A DNA stretch of 28,711 nucleotides from contig CAMDFD010000027.1 in assembly GCA_945897365.1 (NCBI GenBank), positions 1-28,711 on the forward strand, read 5' to 3'. A program made the translations under genes and the position numbers. The notes below the pieces were generated by a model, which saw only the letters and a program-made list of their open reading frames with translations, was not told where the DNA came from and made no database searches. This DNA comes from Bordetella parapertussis. Lineage in GTDB: Bacteria > Pseudomonadota > Gammaproteobacteria > Burkholderiales > Burkholderiaceae_B. Shown here piece by piece: positions 6,441-14,315 of this stretch; positions within the stretch are counted from its first letter, which is position 1, and the number at the start of each line of letters is the position of its first letter.

Positions 6441-8275
6441 GGCTTGACTCCGAATCGCTTGAGTGTCTCTAACAGCGTTTTATTTGAGGCATCCTGGCTC
6501 ACGCCTTGCGCCCAAATTGTTCGGGCCTCGCCTTGTCGGCCTAGTTTCCAAAGCGCCTCTCCCAAGTGGGCGGCAATATCGGCCTCGGGCCGTATCGCAT
6601 AAGCGCGTTGCAAATAGTCCACGGCCTCTTGGAACTTTCCCGTTCGAAACTTGATCCAGCCCATACTATCGAGAATAAAAGGATCTTTTGGGGCGATCTC
6701 AAGTGCGCGCGTAATGAGCGCTAGGGCTTCGGGCAAGCGTTGATTTCGATCTGCCAACGAATAGCCCAAAGCATTGTGGGCATGCGCATGTCCTGGATCC
6801 AAAGCAATCACCTGCCTTAACAAACGCTCTGTCTCACGCATTTGATTCGCACGCTCGTGCAACATTGCGAGTTCGTATTTCACATTGACAGAGTCAGGCA
6901 TCCGCTGGTCGAGGGCCTGCATCCGTTTGATGGCTTCGGAAAGTCGGTTGGCATCACGCAGAATCTGCGCGCCCGCCGAGGCCCCCAACACGATCTCCTC
7001 ATCCGTTTGCGCATTGGCCGAATCAATCAAGGCTAAACCTTCATCGACGCGTTTTTGTTTCGCGCGGATAAGCGCTTGTCGGATCCGCGAGGTATAGCGC
7101 ATCGACGGGTCGTCAATTTTGGCAAGCAAACTCACCGCTTCGTCGAGTTGGTCTTGTTCTTCGGCAATTTTAGACAGTAGCTGGTAGGCCTCCGCAAGCG
7201 CAGCGGGGGCATCCGTAGCCCCTGCAGCTGCAGAGGCGCGCAAGCGTTGCTCTTGCACAGAGACATACTGATCCAGAAAACCTCGCGCCTGCTCAAGTTT
7301 TTTGGCGCGATAGGCGACCTGAGCTTGCATAAACAGCAGATCAAAATCCTCGGGGGAGCGCTTGACCATCGACGTCAATTCGGCCATCGCCGCATCAAAT
7401 TGGCCGCGCTCGGAAAGATGGCTCGCCAGCAACACACGCAGGCGTCTTGAGTTTGGCTGTACAGCCACAAAATTAGTGGCTTCACGTAAAGCACGATCGG
7501 GATCAACGCTTAAACCATATTCGAACACTCGTAAAGCGGCTTCTTCTGAGCGCGGTGCGGCAGCCAACGCCCGGCGAGACTCTTCGAGGGCGCGCTCGTT
7601 ATCACCCGCAGCGCGCGCCATATCGGCCAGCGCCATATGTCCCGCAGCCAAATGTCTTGCATTGCTGTCGCCAATCGCCGTGCTCAAAATCCGTAATGCT
7701 GCGCGCTTGTCGGGCATACGGCTCAAGACCGCAAACGCCTGGCCAATCGCCGCGGACTTGTCACTCGCTGCGTCAATTTGTTTGCGCAACGCCGCCGCCA
7801 GGCCACTGGTTTGCCCAGAGGCCGCCGCAAGCGCCATTTCCGTCGAGGAAGCCTCCGGGTCATCCGGCATCAAGCGAAGCCAGACTCTTGAGGCATCAAG
7901 CGCGCCAGGTAAATTGCCGCCCGCGAGATAAAACTCCAACGCGCGACGCGCCAAGCGGAAGTCGCCCAGCTCGCGACTCAGATCCAGCATGGTCTTGCCC
8001 GCGGGCAAATAAGTGCCTCGCTGAGCGGAAATCTCTGAGGCCAGAATGCGAAACAATATCGTTGAGGTCAGCGTCACCTCGGGCACCTGACCCGCGCGCA
8101 GGCGAATGCTCTGCGACTCAGGCACGCGCGGTTTGATTTGAAGCTGGGCGCTTTGCCCCACCCCTTTGGCAGGACCGGCTTGCGCCAGAACGCTCGAGAC
8201 CCATAGCAGAGCTGCACCCCCTATCAGAGCTGAGGCGCAGACTTGGTAAAAGATTGATTTAAACAACGACTTCAC
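6437..8275 (-). CDS. TPR repeat protein, exported
   Basis: A 612-residue protein beginning with a hydrophobic signal sequence (about residues 13-31, probable cleavage after VLAQA). The rest is tetratricopeptide repeats, clearest at the C-terminus (HNALGYSLADRNQRLPEAL, then DSMGWIKFRTGKFQEAVDYL, then AHLGEALWKLGRQGEA). TPR arrays bind partner proteins. Related betaproteobacteria carry such a protein upstream of lolB, so a periplasmic or envelope role is inferred; no specific function is shown. The start is GTG at 8275 with only a weak purine-rich upstream stretch. Its stop overlaps the lolB start, which suggests coupling. It diverges from mutM across 61 bp. Confidence 0.88.
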   Translation of the reverse strand: MKSLFKSIFYQVCASALIGGAALLWVSSVLAQAGPAKGVGQSAQLQIKPRVPESQSIRLRAGQVPEVTLTSTILFRILASEISAQRGTYLPAGKTMLDLSRELGDFRLARRALEFYLAGGNLPGALDASRVWLRLMPDDPEASSTEMALAAASGQTSGLAAALRKQIDAASDKSAAIGQAFAVLSRMPDKRAALRILSTAIGDSNARHLAAGHMALADMARAAGDNERALEESRRALAAAPRSEEAALRVFEYGLSVDPDRALREATNFVAVQPNSRRLRVLLASHLSERGQFDAAMAELTSMVKRSPEDFDLLFMQAQVAYRAKKLEQARGFLDQYVSVQEQRLRASAAAGATDAPAALAEAYQLLSKIAEEQDQLDEAVSLLAKIDDPSMRYTSRIRQALIRAKQKRVDEGLALIDSANAQTDEEIVLGASAGAQILRDANRLSEAIKRMQALDQRMPDSVNVKYELAMLHERANQMRETERLLRQVIALDPGHAHAHNALGYSLADRNQRLPEALALITRALEIAPKDPFILDSMGWIKFRTGKFQEAVDYLQRAYAIRPEADIAAHLGEALWKLGRQGEARTIWAQGVSQDASNKTLLETLKRFGVKP

Positions 8276-8336
8276 TCGACCCGCCTAGTTGGTGGCACAA
8301 TCAACAGATTCAGTGAACGGATGTTAGCACTCAGCC

Positions 8337-9164
8337 ATGCCAGAACTACCAGAAGTCGAAACAACTCGCCGGGGGATTGACGCCGTTGCAACAGGTCACA
8401 CGCTCAAAAGAATGATCGTGCACGAACCTCGCATGCGCTGGCCCGTCCCGAAAGATCTACCTGACTTGGTGGCCGGGCAGGTTGTACGAGCCTGTCGACG
8501 GCGCGGCAAGTACCTGTTAATCGAGTTCGATCACGGCACGCAACTGATCCATTTGGGTATGTCAGGCTCTTTGCGCAGCGTGCTGCATGGCGAACTCCTC
8601 AGAAAACATGACCATGTGGAGTGGCAGTTTGAGCACGTCACCTTGCGCCTTCACGACCCACGTCGCTTTGGCTCGGTTTTATGGCACCCAAAGAGTGCCG
8701 GGCCCATCGAACACCATCCCTTGATCAGCAAATTAGGCATCGAACCCTTCGATCCGGGCTTTGATGCGAAATGGCTCAAAAAAGGCCTGACTGGGCGGAA
8801 AATGTCGATCAAACAAGCTTTGCTTGCGGGTGATGTTGTCGTCGGTGCCGGCAATATCTACGCTTCTGAAAGCTTATTTAGAGCGCGTATTCACCCTAAA
8901 ACGCAAGCAGCGAGGGTTTCTCTCGCGCGTTGCGAGCGTCTAGTCACCGCACTACAAAGCACACTCAATGACGCGCTGCAGTCTGGCGGCAGCACGCTAA
9001 GAGACTATGTGAACGCGACCGGCGAAGCAGGGGCCTATTTCACCTTGTATGCAGCCGTCTATGAGCGGGACGGCGAACCCTGCAAGCGTTGCGCCACCCC
9101 CATTAAACGCATCGTGCAAGGTCAGCGCGCGACCTATTTTTGTCCGCGCTGCCAAAAGGTCTAA
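8337..9164 (+). CDS. mutM: formamidopyrimidine-DNA glycosylase
   Basis: MutM/Fpg removes 8-oxoguanine and formamidopyrimidines from DNA. The 275-residue product starts MPELPEVETTRRGI, giving the catalytic P1 and E2 after Met removal, has a lysine in RRGKYLLIEF (K58 counting Met), a helix-two-turn-helix around VVGAGNIYASE, and the C-terminal zinc finger with C249, C252, C269 and C272. All catalytic residues are present, so the enzyme should be active. The family start motif fixes ATG 8337, although the Shine-Dalgarno is weak. It stands alone on its strand, divergent from the TPR-lolB operon. Confidence 0.97.
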   Translation: MPELPEVETTRRGIDAVATGHTLKRMIVHEPRMRWPVPKDLPDLVAGQVVRACRRRGKYLLIEFDHGTQLIHLGMSGSLRSVLHGELLRKHDHVEWQFEHVTLRLHDPRRFGSVLWHPKSAGPIEHHPLISKLGIEPFDPGFDAKWLKKGLTGRKMSIKQALLAGDVVVGAGNIYASESLFRARIHPKTQAARVSLARCERLVTALQSTLNDALQSGGSTLRDYVNATGEAGAYFTLYAAVYERDGEPCKRCATPIKRIVQGQRATYFCPRCQKV

Positions 9165-9368
9165 GGCACTCCCCACTTGCATCATCGCGCGCTTGGCAGG
9201 CTGCCCCGTTAAATCCCGTCTCAACATCGGATGAACGGTATCAATACCCACCAGTGACAGCAACGTGGGCGGCACGTCGAACGATCGCATTGATCGGACG
9301 ATGCTCAAGCTGGACAAGGTCAGCATCAAGAGCGCAATCCACCAAAACCGCCATGTCAAACGCAGCAT
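8997..9368 (-). CDS. possible small membrane protein (doubtful)
   Basis: A minus-strand ORF of about 123 residues from ATG 9368 (128 residues from a TTG at 9383 that overlaps the stop of the preceding oxidase). It fills the otherwise empty 215 bp between the FAD oxidase and mutM. The N-terminus holds one likely membrane segment (RFWWIALLMLTLSSLSIV). An AAAGAAAGAG purine stretch precedes the ATG, and codon use looks coding to the eye in the unique part. The last 168 bp run antisense to the 3' end of mutM, where the sequence need not be informative. I recognise no family. It may be a real small gene, a decayed gene, or chance. Confidence 0.3.
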   Translation of the reverse strand: MLRLTWRFWWIALLMLTLSSLSIVRSMRSFDVPPTLLSLVGIDTVHPMLRRDLTGQPAKRAMMQVGSALDLLAARTKIGRALTLHDAFNGGGATLAGFAVPLIDGCIQGEIGPCFAGRVHIVS

Positions 9369-9379
9369 CTCTTTCTTTA

Positions 9380-10795
9380 TCAAGCTTGCAGGACTTTGCC
9401 TGGGTTCATCAATCCATCCGGATCAAGTGCTTGCTTAATTTGTTTCATGAGTCTGAGTTCGAGCTCGCTTTTATAGCGAGTCAGCTCGTCGCGCTTGAGT
9501 TGGCCCACGCCATGTTCTGCACTAATTGAGCCGCCGTGGGCATGAACGCTGTCGTGGACCAGTTGATACACGTCGTATTGCGAAGCGAGAAGCTCTTGTT
9601 CGGTCTGATTGGGCGCGCGGGCGACGTTGTAATGCAGGTTGCCATCTCCCAAATGGCCGAACACAATATGCTGGATCCCGGGAAACTTGACTTGCAGTGC
9701 CGCATTTGTTTTTTGGACAAACTGTCCAATCAAGGAAATAGGAATTGAGACATCGTGTTTGATGCTCTTTCCAAGCTCCGCCTCGGCCAGTGGGATGCTT
9801 TCACGCAAATGCCAGATCGCCTTGCTTTGAGCAATATTTTCAGCAATCGCCGCGTCGACCACCAGTCCATCCTCAATCGCCGCACCCAAAACAGACTCAA
9901 AGCGCGCTTGCGCATGCTCGGCGCTTTCGCTATCAGAGAGCTCCAAGATGGCAAACCATGGCGAATCCGCCGAAGGTCCTTCAAAGGGCAAACGTTGCTG
10001 AGGGTACAAACGCACCACGGCTTTGAGAACGGGCCCCATCATGACCTCGAAACCGGTCAAGGAGGCACCAAAACCTGCGCGGGCGCGCGACAGCATCGTA
10101 ATAGCGTCCTCGAGGGAGTTGAGTGCCAACATCGCAATACGCTGAGCAACCGGAACCGGGTAAAGTTTTAGGGTCGCGGCAGTGATGATCCCGAGCGTGC
10201 CCTCGCTACCAATATACAAATCGCGCAGGTCGTACCCCGTATTGTCCTTGCGCAAGCCTCGCAAGCCATGCCAAATCTCTCCCTGAGGCGTCACCACCTC
10301 GAGGCCTAAAGCGAGTTCGCGTGTGTTGCCGTAACGCAATACCTGCGTGCCGCCCGCATTCGTCGAGAGGTTGCCGCCAATCGTGCAACTGCCCTCCGCC
10401 GCCAAGCTCAGGGGGAACAAACGGCCCGCCGCACGCGCAGCTTCTTGAACCGCTTGGAGTATGCATCCCGCCTCGACGGTCATGGTGTCGTTATCCGTAT
10501 CGATTTCCCGCACACGATTTAAGCGTGCCAGGCAAACGACAAGCGCGCGCCCTGTCTCATCTGGTGTCGCGCCACCGCACATCCCCGTATTGCCACCCGA
10601 GGGCACAATCGGAATCTTGTGCTCGGCGCACAGGCGCACCACGCCAGCAACCTCTTCAGTGCTCCCCGGGCGGACAACCGCCAAAGCGTCACCCCGATAA
10701 CGACCACGCCAATCCACCAAGTAAGGCGTCATCGCCTCGCCCACTAATACCTGGGTCGCGCCCACGATTTGCTCTAGCTGTTTCAACGCGCTCAT
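9380..10795 (-). CDS. FAD-linked 2-hydroxyacid dehydrogenase (GlcD/D2HGDH-like)
   Basis: A 471-residue flavoprotein of the VAO/PCMH fold. The FAD domain shows the pyrophosphate loop PSGGNTGMCGGA, LSTNAGGTQVLRYGNTREL, and SEGTLGIITAATLKLYP. The C-terminal FAD-oxidase domain shows GHLGDGNLHYN and SAEHGVGQLKRDEL, the pattern seen in D-2-hydroxyglutarate dehydrogenases, D-lactate dehydrogenases and GlcD. The enzyme would oxidise a D-2-hydroxyacid to the 2-oxoacid and pass electrons to an acceptor; which acid is not determinable here. It is divergent from pgm across a 192-bp region with regulatory-looking repeats. Confidence 0.9.
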   Translation of the reverse strand: MSALKQLEQIVGATQVLVGEAMTPYLVDWRGRYRGDALAVVRPGSTEEVAGVVRLCAEHKIPIVPSGGNTGMCGGATPDETGRALVVCLARLNRVREIDTDNDTMTVEAGCILQAVQEAARAAGRLFPLSLAAEGSCTIGGNLSTNAGGTQVLRYGNTRELALGLEVVTPQGEIWHGLRGLRKDNTGYDLRDLYIGSEGTLGIITAATLKLYPVPVAQRIAMLALNSLEDAITMLSRARAGFGASLTGFEVMMGPVLKAVVRLYPQQRLPFEGPSADSPWFAILELSDSESAEHAQARFESVLGAAIEDGLVVDAAIAENIAQSKAIWHLRESIPLAEAELGKSIKHDVSIPISLIGQFVQKTNAALQVKFPGIQHIVFGHLGDGNLHYNVARAPNQTEQELLASQYDVYQLVHDSVHAHGGSISAEHGVGQLKRDELTRYKSELELRLMKQIKQALDPDGLMNPGKVLQA

Positions 10796-10905
10796 TCTGT
10801 TCTCATTCAGTATTTTTGCGATTTCATTGACTTAAGGGCCGGACCTGCAGGTTGCAACAGGTCAAACTAAATTGTAGGTGAGTTACGGATTGACGAGGGC
10901 TAATC

Positions 10906-10969
10906 ACGCCGATCTCTAGCGGGAAATATTCCTGTCAGATCGGCGATAATACGAGATCGGTGTTTTTTT
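10906..10969 (+). promoter_or_regulatory. pgm leader with alternative hairpins (possible attenuator)
   Basis: In the leader RNA just before pgm, one segment (10906-10916) can pair with either of two downstream copies of a GATCGG sequence. Pairing A: 10907-10915 with 10937-10945, 9 perfect bp, closing over a small GGAA/TTCC hairpin. Pairing B: 10906-10916 with 10953-10963, 11 bp with one wobble, followed directly by a T-run (10963-10969), which resembles an intrinsic terminator. The two exclude each other. The neighbouring gene upstream is divergent, so no plus-strand gene needs terminating here. A protein-binding site made of repeated GATCGG elements is the main alternative. Confidence 0.4.
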
Positions 10970-10987
10970 GCTTCTGGAGTCCTTCAC

Positions 10988-12376
10988 GTGTCCTCGCCCT
11001 TCAGCTTTCCCCACGCAGCGTTCAAAGCTTACGATATTCGCGGCGTTGTACCCACCGCTTTAAATGCCGATTTTGCAAGGCAACTTGGCTTGGGTCTCGC
11101 GGCGCGTGCACATGCCTGTGGTGTGACGACCCTCGTGGTCGGTCGTGATGGCAGACTGAGCAGCCCAGAATTGGCGGGCGCACTGCAGCAGGGTATGCGC
11201 GAAGGCGGCATCGACACCATCGATGTGGGTGAAGTGCCTACGCCACTGGTTTACTTTGCGGCCTACACCCTCAAAACGGGCTCCGGCGTGGCGGTCACGG
11301 GCAGTCACAACCCTCCCGAGTACAACGGGTTCAAAATGATGATGGGCGGACAAACTCTTCATGGCGAAGCGATCTTGGGTCTACGTGACGAAGTCGCTGC
11401 AGGCCCTGCCATCGCTGCCAAACCAGGCAAAGCGTCGGCCGTTGATATCCTGACGCCCTATTTGGCGCGCGTCATTGGTGACATCAAGCTCAGCCGGCCG
11501 ATGAAAATCGCCATTGACTGCGGTAACGGTGTCGCGGCAGCGGTCGCTCCAGCCCTTTTCCGGGGTCTTGGCTGCGAAGTCACTGAATTATTTTGCACGA
11601 TTGATGGCACCTTCCCCAATCACCACCCCGATCCCGCCGACCCCCACAACCTCGAGGATCTCATCCGCTGCGTGCAAACCACGGACTGTGAAATCGGCTT
11701 AGCCTTTGATGGCGACGGCGACAGATTGGGCGTGGTCACAAAATCCGGTCAGATCATTTGGCCAGACCGTCAGCTCATTTTGTATGCGCGCGACGTACTC
11801 AAGCGCTGCCCTGGCGAGACCATCATTTATGACGTCAAGTGCAGCCGCCATGTCGCCGAACAAGTGCGGGCCGCGGGCGGCAAACCGCTGATGTGGCAAA
11901 CTGGCCACTCCCTGATCAAAGCAAAACTGGCGGAAACCGGCGCGCCCTTGGCTGGCGAGATGAGCGGGCACGTGTTTTTCAAAGAACGTTGGTTTGGCTT
12001 TGACGATGGCCTTTACACAGGCGCTCGTCTGCTCGAAATCCTCTCCAGAGATGCCGATCCCTCAGCGGTCCTTGAGGCACTGCCCCAAGGTGTTTCAACA
12101 CCCGAACTCAAGCTTGAAATGCGCGAAGGCGAGCCGCACGCGCTGATCAAGCGCTTGCAAAACGAAGGGGTATTTGCAGGCGCGACGGAAATTTTCAAAA
12201 TCGATGGTTTGCGCGCAGACTATGCGGATGGCTTTGGTTTGGCGCGTGCCTCCAACACCACGCCTGTCGTCGTCTTGCGATTTGAGGGGGATACCCCAGA
12301 AGCCCTTGAGCGCATCAAAAATGTATTCCGCAAACAACTGCTGGCGCTTGCGCCAACGGTCCAACTGCCTTTCTAA
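10988..12376 (+). CDS. phosphomannomutase/phosphoglucomutase
   Basis: A 462-residue alpha-D-phosphohexomutase that interconverts 1- and 6-phosphates of glucose or mannose, supplying sugar nucleotides for envelope polysaccharides. It has the phosphoserine loop VTGSHNPPEYNGFK (S106), the metal-binding DGDGDR (D241, D243, D245), the sugar-binding GEMSGH, and a C-terminal phosphate-binding domain containing RASNTTPVVVLRFEG. This is the architecture of Pseudomonas AlgC. The start is GTG 10988 with a good GGAG at 10976-10979. A possible attenuator lies just upstream. pgi starts about 30 bp downstream, so glucose-6-phosphate is probably handled by both products from one transcript. Confidence 0.95.
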   Translation: MSSPFSFPHAAFKAYDIRGVVPTALNADFARQLGLGLAARAHACGVTTLVVGRDGRLSSPELAGALQQGMREGGIDTIDVGEVPTPLVYFAAYTLKTGSGVAVTGSHNPPEYNGFKMMMGGQTLHGEAILGLRDEVAAGPAIAAKPGKASAVDILTPYLARVIGDIKLSRPMKIAIDCGNGVAAAVAPALFRGLGCEVTELFCTIDGTFPNHHPDPADPHNLEDLIRCVQTTDCEIGLAFDGDGDRLGVVTKSGQIIWPDRQLILYARDVLKRCPGETIIYDVKCSRHVAEQVRAAGGKPLMWQTGHSLIKAKLAETGAPLAGEMSGHVFFKERWFGFDDGLYTGARLLEILSRDADPSAVLEALPQGVSTPELKLEMREGEPHALIKRLQNEGVFAGATEIFKIDGLRADYADGFGLARASNTTPVVVLRFEGDTPEALERIKNVFRKQLLALAPTVQLPF

Positions 12377-12406
12377 ACCTCCGTCCTCCCCACTTTGCTG
12401 AGCCCT

Positions 12407-13972
12407 ATGCCCTCATTGTCAAACAGCCCCACTTGGAAACAGTTTTCACAAGCTGTACTGAGCAGCACCTCCAAACCTGAGGCCCTGCGTATCATCACCG
12501 CGGCCGAACTCGAGGTGGATCTCACAACGCAGAGAAGTTCGCCCGAACTTGCCCGAGCGGCCGACGCCTTACTGACACAGCAAGGCTTTGAGCAATATCG
12601 ACGCGACCTGTTCGAGGGTGCGGCCATCAACTGGACTGAAAACCGCGCGGCCTGGCATACCGCCTTGCGCGCGCCGATTCCTCCTGCGCCCGTCGCCGAG
12701 GCTGTCTTATCAGAGCGCACGCGCTTGGCCAAATTTGTCGAGGAAGTCAATGCGCGCAACCAGTATCGCAACGTCGTGCATCTGGGCATCGGTGGCAGCG
12801 ATTGGGGGCCGCGTCTAGCTTTTAACTCGCTTGCAGGTTCAGGAACACGACGCACGCTGAGATTCGCCTCGAACGTTGATGCGCACGCCATCACTGCGGC
12901 CCTCGAAGGGCTGGATGCGCACGACACGCTCGTGATCATTTCTTCGAAATCCTTCACCACGACCGAGTCACTGGCCAATGCTGCTTGCGCGATCGACTGG
13001 CTGCGTGCCAATGGCGTCGCTTACCCGCTCGACCACTTTGCCGCCGTGACGGCCAACCCTCAGGCGGCTCGCAATTTCGGCATCAACGACGACCGTATTT
13101 TTCAGTTTTGGGACTGGGTAGGTGGACGTTACTCGCTTTGGTCTTCGATCGGCCTGCCCATCGCGCTTGGCTTGGGTATCGAGGCGCTCAATGACATGCG
13201 TGCTGGCGCGGCCGCAATGGATGAGCATTTTCTCAATGCCCCGTTTGAACACAATGCCCCCGTGCAAATGGCCTTAAGCGCCGTGGCCAATCGCAGCGTG
13301 TTGGGCTACGGTTCTTTTGCGCTCTGCCCCTACGATGCGCGTCTAGGCAGCCTTGTTCCCTGGTTGCAGCAACTCGAGATGGAATCGCTCGGCAAAGCCA
13401 TTTTGCGCGATGGCTCAACACTCGACGTCCCGAGCAGCCCCGTTGTCTGGGGCATGCCTGGTACGGACAGTCAGCACACTTTTTTTCAATGGTTGCATCA
13501 GGACGGCAAGGGCGCGCCCGTCGATTTCATCCTGTGCGCCGTGCCCGATCACCGCCACACCCGACATCACCGCCTGTTGATTGCGAACTGCCTAGCGCAA
13601 CGCGCGGCCTTGCTTGAGGGAAAGTCTTACGAACAGTCACTCAAAGAAGTCAGCAAAACCGAAAAGGATCCCGAAAAAGCCGCTCTGCTTGCGCATCACC
13701 ACGTGCATCCGGGCGGTCGCCCCTCCACCCTCATTGTGTTGCCCAAACTCGAAGCTCGTGAACTCGGCGCGCTGCTCGCGCTTTACGAACACAAAGTATT
13801 TACCGAAGGTGTGCTTTGGGGCATCAACCCCTTTGATCAATGGGGCGTCGAGTTTGGAAAACGTTTAGCCGGGGATATCGAGCGACGACTTGACGCGTTA
13901 GGGAGCGATCCGGCCGTCAGTCCCTATGATCCTTCGACGGCATACTGGGTTCGCAAACTGGCTAGCGGTTAA
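12407..13972 (+). CDS. pgi: glucose-6-phosphate isomerase
   Basis: Converts glucose-6-phosphate and fructose-6-phosphate. From ATG 12407 the protein has 521 residues with two SIS-like domains. Visible family motifs are HLGIGGSDWGPRLAF, the phosphate-binding ISSKSFTTTES, the signature WDWVGGRYSLWSSIGLP, and the C-terminal GINPFDQWGVEFGKRL; HHHVHPGGRPSTL lies between them. A TTG at 12395 is also in frame, but ATG 12407 is the more ordinary choice; neither has a strong Shine-Dalgarno. It follows pgm by about 30 bp. After its stop comes a 343-bp gene-free stretch holding a putative minus-strand small RNA, so no plus-strand terminator with a T-run is evident for pgi. Confidence 0.96.
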   Translation: MPSLSNSPTWKQFSQAVLSSTSKPEALRIITAAELEVDLTTQRSSPELARAADALLTQQGFEQYRRDLFEGAAINWTENRAAWHTALRAPIPPAPVAEAVLSERTRLAKFVEEVNARNQYRNVVHLGIGGSDWGPRLAFNSLAGSGTRRTLRFASNVDAHAITAALEGLDAHDTLVIISSKSFTTTESLANAACAIDWLRANGVAYPLDHFAAVTANPQAARNFGINDDRIFQFWDWVGGRYSLWSSIGLPIALGLGIEALNDMRAGAAAMDEHFLNAPFEHNAPVQMALSAVANRSVLGYGSFALCPYDARLGSLVPWLQQLEMESLGKAILRDGSTLDVPSSPVVWGMPGTDSQHTFFQWLHQDGKGAPVDFILCAVPDHRHTRHHRLLIANCLAQRAALLEGKSYEQSLKEVSKTEKDPEKAALLAHHHVHPGGRPSTLIVLPKLEARELGALLALYEHKVFTEGVLWGINPFDQWGVEFGKRLAGDIERRLDALGSDPAVSPYDPSTAYWVRKLASG

Positions 13973-13999
13973 CCCTCTCCGCCGCCCCCTAAAAAGGGC

Positions 14000-14032
14000 A
14001 AAAAAAAGCCCAAGACTTTGCAGTCTTGGGCT
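14000..14032 (-). terminator. strong intrinsic terminator (minus strand)
   Basis: An 11-bp perfect stem (14032-14022 with 14017-14007) with a TTGC/GCAA tetraloop is followed on the minus strand by a run of eight T (14007-14000). On the plus strand the stem is followed by AAATCC, so it does not suit pgi. It closes the putative small RNA upstream of it. Confidence 0.85.
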
Positions 14033-14135
14033 AAATCCACCAAAGGAGGAGGGTGGAGGAGACAATCTTGGCAAGCTCAGGAGAGCTGTTGCTCTCTGTG
14101 TTTGAATTAAAAATTTGCTAGTTACCTTGAGCGAT
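14000..14135 (-). ncRNA. putative small RNA with two CUCCUCC motifs
   Basis: The gap between pgi and coq7 (13973-14315) contains no credible gene, but its minus strand shows three ordered hairpins. The first is GAGAGC/GCTCTC with a 4-nt loop (14096-14081). The second is CCACC/GGTGG with a 10-nt loop exposing CTCCTCC (14056-14037). The third is the terminator at 14032-14000. A second CTCCTCC lies single-stranded just before hairpin 2 (14061-14055). CUCCUCC is complementary to Shine-Dalgarno sequences, a pattern known from trans-acting regulatory RNAs of Alphaproteobacteria such as the CcsR RNAs. A possible promoter is at 14142-14168. I recognise no named family; expression is inferred. Confidence 0.55.
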
Positions 14136-14179
14136 TTTTTAATTATCACTACTGGTAATTACTAACAACTTAATTCAAA
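14101..14179. repeat. 10-bp perfect inverted repeat around the putative small-RNA promoter
   Basis: tttgaattaa at 14101-14110 is the exact reverse complement of ttaattcaaa at 14170-14179. The two arms flank 59 bp of AT-rich DNA that holds the candidate promoter. It could be a regulator site; base composition makes chance matches easier here. Confidence 0.5.
14142..14168 (-). promoter_or_regulatory. candidate promoter of the putative small RNA
   Basis: Reading the minus strand, TTGTTA (14168-14163) and GATAAT (14147-14142) resemble -35 and -10 boxes, but the spacer is only 15 bp. A start near 14135 would give a transcript of about 135 nt ending at the terminator. The -10 match is good (5 of 6), while the spacing is short. 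Confidence 0.35.
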
Positions 14180-14315
14180 ACACTTATGACTGAACTTCCA
14201 TAAACAAATAATAGCTGAAAATCTGGTGCAGCGCAAGAATCTTCTCGTTAACCTACAAAACCTGAGTGAAATTACATTTTTTGATGCGCCGCAACAACAC
14301 TTGCGCCCTCAGCGC

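Noticed and set aside
7362..8136. Overlapping plus-strand ORFs of 189 and 193 codons within the TPR gene
   Set aside because: Compositionally biased (Ala/Arg/Pro) shadow frames of a GC-rich repeat gene with no family features.
14040..14090. Multiple GGA motifs on the plus strand (like CsrA/RsmA-sponge RNAs)
   Set aside because: The terminator T-run points to the minus strand, and the plus strand has no terminator after the hairpins; the GGA motifs are the complement of the CUCCUCC motifs.
13898..14149. Minus-strand ORF of 83 codons across the small-RNA region
   Set aside because: It runs through the terminator and into pgi antisense, has low-complexity Ser/Pro/Arg content and no Shine-Dalgarno.
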